Assembly: GCA_964428955.1 (NCBI GenBank)
Contig: CAYSAD010000003.1
Coordinates: forward strand, 60,398-124,397
Direction of reading: 5' to 3'
Source of the DNA: CAYSAD01 sp964428955
GTDB taxonomy: Bacteria; Patescibacteriota; Saccharimonadia; Saccharimonadales; Saccharimonadaceae
Length of the DNA: 64,000 nt
Shown here: one piece after another, positions 51,224 to 58,461 of the stretch
How positions within the stretch are numbered: position 1 is the stretch's first letter
Layout: each line of letters begins with the position of its first letter
Translations under genes and position numbers: made by a program
The notes under the pieces: generated by a model
Database searches by the model: none
Seen by the model: the letters and a program-made list of their open reading frames with translations, nothing else
Told to the model about the DNA's origin: nothing

Positions 51224-52270
51224 CTAAAACTGCCTCAAAAAATCTAACTTGGCGCTTTCAAAATGACGGACATCTTCAATGCCGTATTTCATCATCACCA
51301 AGCGGTCGACACCACAGCCGAAAGCAAAGCCGGTATATATATTCGGGTCAATATCAGCAGCCTTCAGTACGTTTGGATGGATCATGCCGCAGCCCAGTAG
51401 TTCGATCCAGCCTTCACCGCTACATATTTTGCAGTCTGGATTCTTACCTTCACAAAATGGGCAACTCAGCGCGAACTCAAAACTCGGTTCGGTGAATGGA
51501 AAGTAGAATGGATTGACCCGCACATCAAGTTTTTTGCCATAATATTCTTGTAAAAATTCTTGCAGTGTCGCGATCAACATGCCGGCGTGGACGCCTTTGG
51601 CGACGTAGACACCTTCGACTTGATAAAAGGTATGCTCGTGCCGCGCATCGAGATCTTCATTACGGAATACCCGGTCGGGCACGACGGCCGCGATCGGTTC
51701 GCCGTTTTCCAGATTATCGCGGTACTTTCGCATGACACGGTTTTGCATGGTGCTAGTATGCGCCGGTGCGATGAATTGCTCGCCATCTTTATCGGTCTCG
51801 ACCGTCATGAAGGTATCGTAATCGTCGCGGGCCGGGTGGCCTTTGGGAAAATTCAGACTCTCGAACATGTGGTACTGATCGTCAATCTCACGCGACTCTT
51901 CAATCGTAAAGCCCATGCGCTGGAAAATACCGGACAATTCGGCGATCTCGCGCATCAGCGGATGCATCGTACCGTTCTCGGCTGGCAACAGTGCTGGCAC
52001 GTCGCTGTTCACATCGAACGGGGCTGTGACATCAATCAGCGTAAGCTTAGTCGGCACGGCAGCTTGATTCTCGGCGAGACCCTGCAATTCCTGACGCAGC
52101 GCATTGACCGCTTGACCGTATGTCGCGCGAGCCTCTGCTGGCTGATCTTTTATAGCGGCAAGCAGGCTCTTTAATTCCGGTGCTTTTAATATATCAGTTT
52201 TAACAGCCAGTGTTTCAAGCCGTTCTAACAGCAAGGCTCGTGTTTGGGTAATGGTATCTGTTCCACTCAT
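51224..52270 (-). CDS. pheS: phenylalanyl-tRNA synthetase alpha subunit
   Basis: 348 residues. N-terminal coiled-coil (residues 1-90), then the class II core: motif 2 region YRDNLENGEPIAAVVPDRVFRN, AGMLIATLQEFLQEYYG and motif 3 GFAFGCGVDRLVMMKYGI. The C4 insertion (CPFCEGKNPDCKICSGEGW) is a Zn-ribbon-like segment. TATACT (plus AGTATA, 52280-52285) lies 9 nt upstream. First gene of the pheS-X-pheT unit. Confidence 0.95.
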   Translation of the reverse strand: MSGTDTITQTRALLLERLETLAVKTDILKAPELKSLLAAIKDQPAEARATYGQAVNALRQELQGLAENQAAVPTKLTLIDVTAPFDVNSDVPALLPAENGTMHPLMREIAELSGIFQRMGFTIEESREIDDQYHMFESLNFPKGHPARDDYDTFMTVETDKDGEQFIAPAHTSTMQNRVMRKYRDNLENGEPIAAVVPDRVFRNEDLDARHEHTFYQVEGVYVAKGVHAGMLIATLQEFLQEYYGKKLDVRVNPFYFPFTEPSFEFALSCPFCEGKNPDCKICSGEGWIELLGCGMIHPNVLKAADIDPNIYTGFAFGCGVDRLVMMKYGIEDVRHFESAKLDFLRQF

Positions 52271-52305
52271 CTATCCGTAAGTATACACGGTTTGGTCGGA
52301 AAAAT

Positions 52306-52551
52306 TTAGCCTCCAGATGACTGGATAACGGCATAAATGACGACAGCTACGGCCGCTGCGCCTAGCAGCAACCAGACCCAGCCTAAACGGGTAGTTCTCG
52401 TAGTGCCTTTCAAAAAAGCGGAATCGGTAACACCATCGGGTAAATCATTGTCGCTGGTTTGGGCACGCTTTTTCGCTTTTTCGGCGAGTTCAGCAGCGAG
52501 CCGTTTCTGAAGCTCCGTCCGTTCATTGCGATCATTCATAAATAAAGCCAT
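52306..52551 (-). CDS. small tail-anchored membrane protein
   Basis: 81 residues. A charged N-terminal helix (RTELQKRLAAELAEKAKKRA) is followed by one C-terminal transmembrane segment (LGWVWLLLGAAAVAVVIYAV). Not recognised. TACAAT (plus ATTGTA, 52558-52563) stands exactly 6 nt from the ATG at 52551. Divergent from the aquaporin. Confidence 0.65.
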   Translation of the reverse strand: MALFMNDRNERTELQKRLAAELAEKAKKRAQTSDNDLPDGVTDSAFLKGTTRTTRLGWVWLLLGAAAVAVVIYAVIQSSGG

Positions 52552-52593
52552 GACCTTATTGTAACATTTGTGTTTACGTGCGGCTGATTATGT

Positions 52594-52633
52594 TATACTG
52601 AAGCCATATTTCTATATAAGGAGGGAAATAACA
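52594..52633 (+). promoter_or_regulatory. aquaporin promoter and ribosome binding site
   Basis: TATACT (52594-52599) is followed by a 35-nt leader with AAGGAGG about 8 nt before the ATG at 52634. In contrast to most single genes here, this one has a leader and a Shine-Dalgarno sequence. Confidence 0.7.
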
Positions 52634-53443
52634 ATGGCAACCAAAACTACGAAAAGGGCTGCGGCTGGTAAATCTACCACCAAAGCAAGAGTAACGACTG
52701 TCAAAGCCGTTGCGTCACGACCAGCGCGTTCACGTGCCACAACATTAACAAGCTCAGTGAAAATCGGTGCGCTACTGGCTGAACTCGTCGGTACGTTCCT
52801 ACTTGTCGCTACTATCGTTTCGGGACAGAATCAACCAATCCTAGTGCTCTTCGCACTGGTCGGTATCGTTCTAGCAGTTGGTGCATACTCAGGCGCACAC
52901 CTGAACCCAGCTGTCACCGTTGCCGCATGGGTAACACGTAAAATGACGACTATGCGCGCCTTTGGCTACGTAGTCGCTCAAGTTGTTGGTGGTACGTTGG
53001 CACTCGTCGTTCTGAACGGCTTCGTCAATGCTGCACCAGAACCAAGCAGCCAAGCAGTCGCATTCGGCCAACAAGCCGTCTCACTGTTTAAAGCTGCCTC
53101 AATTCCACAAGGTCACGAATGGACAGTGTTGTTCGCTGAACTACTTGGTGCGGCTATCTTTGGCTTCGCCTTTGCTACCGCCCGTCGCCAAGCTGATCGC
53201 GTAGCCCGTGCCGCAACCATCGGTATCGGTTTCTACGTTGGTCTGTTGATTGCCGGTTCAGCTGCCGCTGCCGTCAGCGCAAGTGCTATCCTGAACCCAG
53301 CAGCCGCTATCGGCCTGCAAGCGCTAAACTTTGATAATATTTGGCCAATTGCCATCTATGTCTTTGCAACGTTAGTTGGTGCCGTCATCGGTTTCCTTAT
53401 CTCGGACCTGTTGGTACGAGAAAGTGGTGACGTAGACGCGTAA
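52634..53443 (+). CDS. aquaporin/MIP family channel with histone-like tail
   Basis: 269 residues. Residues 1-40 are Lys/Arg/Ala/Thr-rich (KTTKRAAAGKSTTKARVTT), like a histone H1 tail. Then six transmembrane helices and two half-helices with the NPA boxes SGAHLNPAVTVAAW and ASAILNPAAAIGL. Conducts water, and possibly glycerol or small solutes; the Ar/R filter cannot be set reliably. The start at 52634 is fixed by the Shine-Dalgarno sequence. A strong hairpin terminator follows. The tail is not typical of the family. Confidence 0.9.
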   Translation: MATKTTKRAAAGKSTTKARVTTVKAVASRPARSRATTLTSSVKIGALLAELVGTFLLVATIVSGQNQPILVLFALVGIVLAVGAYSGAHLNPAVTVAAWVTRKMTTMRAFGYVVAQVVGGTLALVVLNGFVNAAPEPSSQAVAFGQQAVSLFKAASIPQGHEWTVLFAELLGAAIFGFAFATARRQADRVARAATIGIGFYVGLLIAGSAAAAVSASAILNPAAAIGLQALNFDNIWPIAIYVFATLVGAVIGFLISDLLVRESGDVDA

Positions 53444-53461
53444 GTCTACATCCGCTTAGAA

Positions 53462-53489
53462 AAATCCCGCGACGGTGATCGCGGGATTT
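53462..53489. terminator. bidirectional terminator between aquaporin and rmuC
   Basis: AAATCCCGCGA and TCGCGGGATTT around CGGTGA, with T runs on both sides (TTTTTTT on the plus strand). Serves both convergent genes. Confidence 0.88.
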
Positions 53490-53491
53490 TT

Positions 53492-54562
53492 TTATTCATC
53501 GTTCGACGGTTTGTCGAGCAGTAGTGGTTCAATCGCCTCGCTACCGCCAGCGATTTTCACCACGTCCTTATCAACCTTGACCAGCTCCTTTTGGGCACTA
53601 TTGAAATGTCCAACTGTTGCGCCGAGGCTATTCCCGACTTTCATTAAATATTGCTGAAAGCCTTGCATGTGTTTGCCGAGTTGTTCAACGTTCTTACGAA
53701 TAATCTCGGTGTCTTTTTGGATTTCAAGGCTACTGAGGCCTTGGGAGATAATTTGCAACATAGCCGAGAGCGTACTCGGCCCGACAATCGTCACTCGCTT
53801 CTCAACTGCCGCGTACTGCATCAAGTCCCGCCCATTGACACCGCCGGCACCGACTTTGTTGGCCAGTAGATCATAGTAAATCGCTTCGCTCGGAATGAAC
53901 ATCAGCGCCTGGCCTAGCGTCCCTTTCTTTGCATTGATGTATTTAGCCGTTTCATCAATACGTTTCTTCAAATCGTCCTTGAAAGCTTTCTCTAAGGCTG
54001 GCTTGTCTTCAGGTTTGGCCTCGACTAGCCGGTTATAGTTTTCTAAAGAGAACTTAGAGTCGATCGGTAGAATCTTATCGTCCAGGCGAATCGCCGCATC
54101 TACGATCATACCCTCACCCAACCGGTATTGCAGTTCAAACGCGCCAGGCGGCAACATATTTTCGAGAATCTGCTTCAAATAAAATTCACCAAGCACGCCA
54201 CGCTGCTTCGGATTTTGCAGCACGTTTTGTAGCGTCCGAAGTTCATCGGCCACATCAACCACTCGGCGATTGGTTTCATCGAGTTTCGTCAGCCGTTGCG
54301 TAACGTCCGCGACAAGTTTGGCACTCTCTGATAATTGACGTTGGACTGATTGCTGGACGTTTAGATTACCTTTATCTACCCGCTCACCCATGTCTTTTGA
54401 TAGCAACGCAATCGAGCGCGATAATTCCGTTACGTCACTTTTCATCAGCTCCACTGCACTGCCTTGTTGCAATTGTTTGAATCGTGCATTAAGTATAGCG
54501 ATAACAACGCCAAAGCCGAGGACTACCGCGACAAGCGCCAGAATAAGTAAGGTTGACTGCAT
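53492..54562 (-). CDS. rmuC: DNA recombination protein RmuC
   Basis: 356 residues. N-terminal membrane anchor (STLLILALVAVVLGFGVVIAI), a coiled coil (45-120), then the PD-(D/E)XK-like RmuC domain (RGVLGEFYLKQILENMLPPG; PIDSKFSLENYNRLVEAK; FIPSEAIYYDLL). Limits recombination of inverted repeats in E. coli. AGTATA on the plus strand (54569-54574) is 6 nt from the ATG: leaderless. Confidence 0.92.
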   Translation of the reverse strand: MQSTLLILALVAVVLGFGVVIAILNARFKQLQQGSAVELMKSDVTELSRSIALLSKDMGERVDKGNLNVQQSVQRQLSESAKLVADVTQRLTKLDETNRRVVDVADELRTLQNVLQNPKQRGVLGEFYLKQILENMLPPGAFELQYRLGEGMIVDAAIRLDDKILPIDSKFSLENYNRLVEAKPEDKPALEKAFKDDLKKRIDETAKYINAKKGTLGQALMFIPSEAIYYDLLANKVGAGGVNGRDLMQYAAVEKRVTIVGPSTLSAMLQIISQGLSSLEIQKDTEIIRKNVEQLGKHMQGFQQYLMKVGNSLGATVGHFNSAQKELVKVDKDVVKIAGGSEAIEPLLLDKPSNDE

Positions 54563-54577
54563 AGTTTTAGTATACCA

Positions 54578-55066
54578 TTAGCTCGATGCGAGCAACTGGA
54601 AGGCGATTGCCAAAACAAGACTGAGCGCCAAGGCTACCCAGAAACTACGAAGATCATTAAGCCAGGCAAATACGCTATAAACCAGTGCGCCGATTATAGC
54701 CACAATCAGGACCTGCACACCCCAGGCAGCCGACGCGATGACGAGCGGCAAATTCCACAGCGAAATGATGACCGCGAGCACAACTAGCAGCGGCCGCATT
54801 ACCCGTTGGCGTATAAGCACCACTAAGCCTCCCATACCAGTAACGATCAGCGCTAGCGCGGCAGAAATTGACTCGTTGCTACTACAGGCCACCAGGCTCG
54901 TGCCAACTCGACAAGTAATGTAGCCGACAATATACTCTTTAAAGATGAAATAAAGAACCAGTGTTACGATGCCGCTAAGAGCGCCGATAATGGCGATTGG
55001 TAGCAGGCTGTGTACCGTTTTTACTGACACCGGCGATATTTCCGAATTTTGCGTTACTGTTACCAC
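54578..55066 (-). CDS. polytopic membrane protein
   Basis: 162 residues, GTG start at 55066 with GGAG about 10 nt upstream. Four transmembrane helices (LLPIAIIGALSGIVTLVLYFI and three more). Two Cys in a loop (ITCRVGTSLVACSS) may form a disulfide. Not recognised. Its promoter TACAAT lies about 25 nt upstream, near the stop of the PAP2 gene. Confidence 0.55.
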   Translation of the reverse strand: MVTVTQNSEISPVSVKTVHSLLPIAIIGALSGIVTLVLYFIFKEYIVGYITCRVGTSLVACSSNESISAALALIVTGMGGLVVLIRQRVMRPLLVVLAVIISLWNLPLVIASAAWGVQVLIVAIIGALVYSVFAWLNDLRSFWVALALSLVLAIAFQLLASS

Positions 55067-55099
55067 GCGTTCCGTCTCCGTTTATGCTGTAATTGTACA

Positions 55100-55603
55100 C
55101 TAATGTTGAACTTTTGGCGAGCGAGTGTTCTGGTGCTGCTTTTTGAGTGGCTTGACGTACCAAATAACACCGCTGACAGCGATAATCATACCGCCGATGA
55201 CATCGAGGGGTGTATGAACAAGCGCTAACACACGACCAACCGACATGATAATAGTCAGGACAAATAGGCTGATGGCTAACTTTTTATATTTCGTCTCGAA
55301 CCAAACCGCCAATGTAATGGTCATGGCAAACAAGGCGTGATCAGACGGGAAGCCGGGATTGTTCAGATATGACGCGCCAGCCGCTTGGCCCAGTACTTCA
55401 AAAGGCCGTTCAAGATCAGGTTGGTATATCGACGCAATAAACCGCGCCAAGAAAAGCGCTGTCAATCCGGCCATGATTATACGCGTATAACTCTGATGAC
55501 GCTGGTTTGATTTTACGCCGGCAAGTAAGGCACCTGCGCCAACGAGTACAATTACTACCACCAAACCGTCAGCCAGCAGTCGAACAATAAATTCATAGGT
55601 CAC
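55100..55603 (-). CDS. PAP2-family membrane phosphatase
   Basis: 167 residues. The phosphatase signature is split into three: PDLERPF, NPGFPSDHALFAMT and SVGRVLALVHTPLDVIGG, which hold the catalytic residues. Five to six transmembrane helices. It probably removes phosphate from undecaprenyl diphosphate or phosphatidate. The start is GTG at 55603: TATACT (plus AGTATA, 55610-55615) is exactly 6 nt upstream. The frame stays open through the antisense of tRNA-Gln, which is not coding. Confidence 0.9.
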   Translation of the reverse strand: MTYEFIVRLLADGLVVVIVLVGAGALLAGVKSNQRHQSYTRIIMAGLTALFLARFIASIYQPDLERPFEVLGQAAGASYLNNPGFPSDHALFAMTITLAVWFETKYKKLAISLFVLTIIMSVGRVLALVHTPLDVIGGMIIAVSGVIWYVKPLKKQHQNTRSPKVQH

Positions 55604-55643
55604 ATAAGCAGTATACCACTTGAAACGACCGCATTCCCGGCTC

Positions 55644-55672
55644 TTGAGGTAAAGACAAATATACGCTACAAT
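55644..55672 (+). promoter_or_regulatory. tRNA-Gln promoter
   Basis: TTGAGG (55644-55649), 17 nt, TACAAT (55667-55672). Transcription would start about 9 nt upstream of the mature tRNA 5' end. Confidence 0.65.
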
Positions 55673-55687
55673 CTCTAAGTGCGCTAA

Positions 55688-55762
55688 TGGGGTGTCGCCA
55701 AGTGGTAAGGCATCGGCTTTTGGTGCCGACATTCGGGGGTTCGAATCCCTCCACCCCAGCCA
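55688..55762 (+). tRNA. tRNA-Gln (anticodon UUG)
   Basis: 75 nt. Acceptor TGGGGTG pairs with CACCCCA; the discriminator G and CCA are encoded. D arm CGCCAAGTGGTAAGGC, anticodon stem TCGGC/GCCGA with loop TTTTGGT (anticodon TTG), T loop TTCGAAT. The 3' 18 bp is duplicated at 55919-55936. GatCAB in this window can charge it by transamidation. Confidence 0.96.
55745..55762 (+). repeat. tRNA 3'-end direct repeat, copy 1
   Basis: ATCCCTCCACCCCAGCCA, the T-arm and acceptor end of tRNA-Gln, identical to 55919-55936. Such duplication is the mark of integration at a tRNA 3' end. Confidence 0.85.
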
Positions 55763-55772
55763 CGAAAACAGT

Positions 55773-55793
55773 CGAGCATTTGCTCGGCTTTTT
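55773..55793 (+). terminator. tRNA-Gln terminator
   Basis: CGAGCA-TT-TGCTCG followed by GCTTTTTT, 10 nt after the tRNA. The outer CACGAAAA and TTTTCGTG can extend the stem. Confidence 0.85.
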
Positions 55794-55918
55794 TCGTGCT
55801 TGTGGCTGTGATCCGAATCCCCGCTTTTGCGAAAGCAAAAGACGGCGGGTTCGGCGAAGCGCAGTGAAGAAAAATTAGCTTGCTCATTTTTCGAGCAAGA
55901 GGAGGAGGCTTTAGCTGA

Positions 55919-55936
55919 TATCCCTCCACCCCAGCC
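55919..55936 (+). repeat. tRNA 3'-end direct repeat, copy 2
   Basis: Exact copy of the last 18 bp of tRNA-Gln, 174 bp downstream of the first. Between the copies are the terminator and two further hairpins (about 55812-55854 and 55882-55902), but no gene. Confidence 0.85.
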
Positions 55937-56041
55937 AAGTATAAGCACTTTGCAAACGTAAGGTGTTTATTTTATTGCAAAACTAGTTTGATAATATTAC
56001 AATAACAGACAATCCTATATTCGATCGATCAAGGAGTAGGT

Positions 56042-56221
56042 ATGGGAAGCAGAATCGGTTTTTCCAAACAAGCCAGGACGAAAGGGCTAGCTCGAAAGCG
56101 TCGCCAACATCGTGCCGAGCGTCGAGCCGCAACGGCTTCTGTGAGGGAAGCCATCAACGAGAAGAAGCGAGCCGAAGGGCACCCGGGCTGGGTTGCAAAC
56201 GAACCAGCTGAAATCGATTAG
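56042..56221 (+). CDS. 59-residue basic protein
   Basis: Below the length cutoff of many gene callers. ATG at 56042 with AAGGAG 5 nt upstream; stop TAG at 56219-56221. The first 30 residues are very basic (ARTKGLARKRRQHRAERRA); the C-terminal half is mixed (EGHPGWVANEPAEID). It could bind nucleic acid or the ribosome. Not recognised. A hairpin with competing pairing follows (56297-56348). It sits between tRNA-Gln repeats, so it may belong to an integrated element. Confidence 0.65.
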   Translation: MGSRIGFSKQARTKGLARKRRQHRAERRAATASVREAINEKKRAEGHPGWVANEPAEID

Positions 56222-56296
56222 CTCAAGCGCCTAGGGCTGAAGTAGCACCGGGTACATACCGCTCGTCTTGATAAACCCGTCACAGAAAGGATCTTT

Positions 56297-56348
56297 CCCG
56301 CCACTAAAACGTTGAGCTTGCTCCGTTAAGGTGGCGGGTTCAACGTTT
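56297..56348 (+). terminator. hairpin with alternative pairing after the 59-residue gene
   Basis: CCCGCCAC (56297-56304) pairs with GTGGCGGG (56331-56338), enclosing a GAGC-TT-GCTC hairpin. AAACGTTGA (56307-56315) can instead pair with TCAACGTTT (56340-56348), crossing the first stem. Only a weak T run follows. Confidence 0.5.
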
Positions 56349-56436
56349 AATAAATAAGATTAGATGTGAAGTAGAAAATCGGTGCGAATTATGTTTATGC
56401 TTTCACACGTTGTAGCAATGATCTAAAATGTTAAAC

Positions 56437-57009
56437 ATGACTGAATTTGCTACAAGACTTCGTGAAGATGCTCCTGATGAAGAAGATATACTTTTGCAGA
56501 GAGCACTTGTTGACCTTCAGCTTATCGTAGATAATTTTCTTGCGAGAACTGGGAAGTCGATCAATGATCAGACAGCAAGTGAACAACAAGAACTTTTAGA
56601 CCTTATAGAGCCTCATCTTGCATTTGAGCTTGATGTATCACAAGACTTACACGTAGGCCTACCCGTCGTGCTAGGTGGGGTGGGTGGCTTTTTACTTACT
56701 GATAGTAAAGGAGCACTCATTGGTGCTCAACAAACGACACATGGTGATGTAATCACAGGAATGGTAAGTGAGGTACAGGCCTACCCGGTTCCTTCGCGCA
56801 AAATTATGCTTGAACCCATGGAGCCTTATGAGGAAATAGGCACATATGATCAATCTCTCTCAGCTGTGATTATATTAGGTAATGCGAAGTTTCATACCGA
56901 TCCTTCTGATGATGGGATATTTCAAATCGTACACGACTTAGATGGCATGCAGGTTGTGGTTCCCGTCATATACGGGATGGAGACACGAGTTGCAGATATC
57001 GATGTTTAA
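56437..57009 (+). CDS. hypothetical protein with atypical codon use
   Basis: Not recognised. 190 residues from the ATG at 56437 (an ATG 3 codons earlier is an alternative). Acidic, soluble; helical N-terminal half (EEDILLQRALVDLQLIVDNF), then beta-rich segments (LPVVLGGVGGFLLTDSKGAL; MQVVVPVIYGMETRVADIDV). Codons favour A/T third positions (CTT, GAT, ATA), unlike the neighbours, which favour C and G. Placed between tRNA-Gln fragments, it is a candidate acquired gene. Confidence 0.6.
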   Translation: MTEFATRLREDAPDEEDILLQRALVDLQLIVDNFLARTGKSINDQTASEQQELLDLIEPHLAFELDVSQDLHVGLPVVLGGVGGFLLTDSKGALIGAQQTTHGDVITGMVSEVQAYPVPSRKIMLEPMEPYEEIGTYDQSLSAVIILGNAKFHTDPSDDGIFQIVHDLDGMQVVVPVIYGMETRVADIDV

Positions 57010-57065
57010 ACTTGATGTGAAGATTAATATTTTAATTACTTCTTTCTTGGAACATATTCGTACCA

Positions 57066-57094
57066 GTTCGAAACACGTCCACTAGCCCCAGCCA
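57066..57094 (+). pseudogene. degenerate tRNA-Gln 3' fragment
   Basis: GTTCGAA, a diverged stretch, then CCCCAGCCA: the T arm and acceptor end of tRNA-Gln in decayed form. The following terminator-like hairpin and the CTTGTGGC and GGGTTCGG blocks also match the sequence after the intact tRNA. Confidence 0.55.
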
Positions 57095-57103
57095 AGATAA
57101 GAC

Positions 57104-57130
57104 GAGTCCATTTGGGCTCATTTTATTTTG
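57104..57130 (+). terminator. terminator after the 190-residue gene
   Basis: GAGTCC-ATTT-GGGCTC followed by ATTTTATTTT. A diverged counterpart of the tRNA-Gln terminator. Confidence 0.55.
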
Positions 57131-57217
57131 ACTTGTGGCCGGGCTTGCATTCCTGGTTCTGCTTTAAAACGTCGCAGGGTTCGGTGGAATGAATGAAGTG
57201 AAGCGATACCCACAGAA

Positions 57218-57248
57218 TTAAAAACAGGCCTCGGGGACCTGCTTTTTT
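57218..57248. terminator. hairpin with flanking T runs
   Basis: CAGG (57225-57228) and CCTG (57238-57241) around a CC/GG inner stem. TTTTTAATTC follows on the minus strand and CTTTTTT on the plus strand. It would end the 27-residue peptide gene. Confidence 0.55.
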
Positions 57249-57330
57249 ATTTCTTCTTCAGCGCCGCTTTGAGCTTTTTCTTTAAAAGACGCTTGCGCGA
57301 TGCGCCGTGCCAGTTTTTATGCTTGGCCAT
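57247..57330 (-). CDS. 27-residue highly basic peptide gene
   Basis: Too short for ordinary callers. ATG at 57330, stop TAA at 57247-57249. It begins MAKHKNWHGASRKRLL and ends in a lysine-rich helix (KKKLKAALKKK); 13 of 27 residues are Lys or Arg. GGATGG lies about 8 nt upstream, and a TATGAT -10-like box further up. A T-tailed hairpin follows. The pattern (basic, Trp-His, short) resembles small ribosome-associated proteins, but I cannot match a family. Confidence 0.55.
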   Translation of the reverse strand: MAKHKNWHGASRKRLLKKKLKAALKKK

Positions 57331-57363
57331 TAGCTTCCATCCAATCGTTTTATATCTGTCCTA

Positions 57364-58461
57364 TCATAGCACGGTAGAGATGAAGTCGCCCAATTTTATA
57401 CGCCACGTCGCATTCAAAGTAGCCGATCGAATAAGCTTATATAGTGATTTGCTCGCAGCATAAATTGATAATACTACGATAATGACGAGACTGAGTGGCG
57501 CAAACAATACGAGATCGAGACGCTCTATGAATGAATAGCCTCTCGTATCAAGAATAAGGATTGCGATAATTATCCAGTAGCCAAATACCACGAATTCGGT
57601 CAGCAGCAATATATCCTGACCAAGAAGTATGGCAGTAAGCACTATCGCTCCAATCAACAACAAGCTCGTCACCAGCTGAACCGGTTTATGACGCAAACTG
57701 GCACTCATTTTCACTGCTACACTCTTCGCCAATACCAACCACGACATGATAGGTTGTTGCTGGATTGCCACGCGACGAACATATAGCGAGCGGAGTGTTG
57801 CTTGCTCAATAAATACTTGACGACGATAAACTCGACCAGTTGTGAATGTGTTCACAATAAAGGCTGGCGTGTAGAGATTCGCGGCCATGTATTGCCAACT
57901 TATCAGGATAGCGTTCACTGCACTAACAACCGTATTGTTGATCTTGGCATGACGCCGCGGCAGAATAACATCAATCGCCTCATCCAAGAACTCAAAGGCA
58001 ATATCGCTAAAAAAGTTTTTCAATAATCGATCACCCGCCTGAAGCTGCATCACAAGCGAACTCGAAACATATCGTCGAATCACAAGATTGTTACTTAAAC
58101 CTCTACGATGTTTGACGATTCTCAAACTGGTGTATTGCTGCTTCTTACGATAATACATCAATTTCTTTTGGGCGAATTTACCAGCCGTGTGCCGCACTAC
58201 AACGATAACTTCGAGCCCCGGATAATCATGTTCATACAAGTGATCAAGTAGTGGCATAATCGTATCAGCTGTTTTACGTAGCTCGATGATAATGCCAAGC
58301 GTTGGTATATTGTGCTGCCGGACATATCTTGTGGTCTGCTGACGTAATCGGCGTGCCGCTATGAGGTCTTTGAAGTCAGTAAAGAGCCTGAGTGAAATGA
58401 TGATAATCAAAAAAATAGTTATCAAGATAGCCAGTGGTGTCTGTGGTATGAATGATTCCAT
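57364..58461 (-). CDS. membrane protein with glycosyltransferase-2-like region
   Basis: 365 residues. N-terminal anchor (PLAILITIFLIIIISLRLF), a cytoplasmic region with GT2-like features (NIPTLGIIIELRKTADTIMP; YPGLEVIVVVRH; VMQLQAGDRLLKNFF, where GDR is in the place of a DxD) and three C-terminal transmembrane helices. The catalytic motifs are weak, so it may be an inactive relative. The ATG directly follows the sortase stop, with GGAG 8 nt upstream, so the two are co-translated. Confidence 0.55.
   Translation of the reverse strand: MESFIPQTPLAILITIFLIIIISLRLFTDFKDLIAARRLRQQTTRYVRQHNIPTLGIIIELRKTADTIMPLLDHLYEHDYPGLEVIVVVRHTAGKFAQKKLMYYRKKQQYTSLRIVKHRRGLSNNLVIRRYVSSSLVMQLQAGDRLLKNFFSDIAFEFLDEAIDVILPRRHAKINNTVVSAVNAILISWQYMAANLYTPAFIVNTFTTGRVYRRQVFIEQATLRSLYVRRVAIQQQPIMSWLVLAKSVAVKMSASLRHKPVQLVTSLLLIGAIVLTAILLGQDILLLTEFVVFGYWIIIAILILDTRGYSFIERLDLVLFAPLSLVIIVVLSIYAASKSLYKLIRSATLNATWRIKLGDFISTVL

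Noticed and set aside
55604..55948. N-terminal extension of the PAP2 frame by 115 codons
   Set aside because: This part is the antisense of tRNA-Gln and its flank (it yields the well-known false tRNA translation WRDSNPRMSAPKADALPLG), and the promoter TATACT with a GTG lies at 55601-55615.
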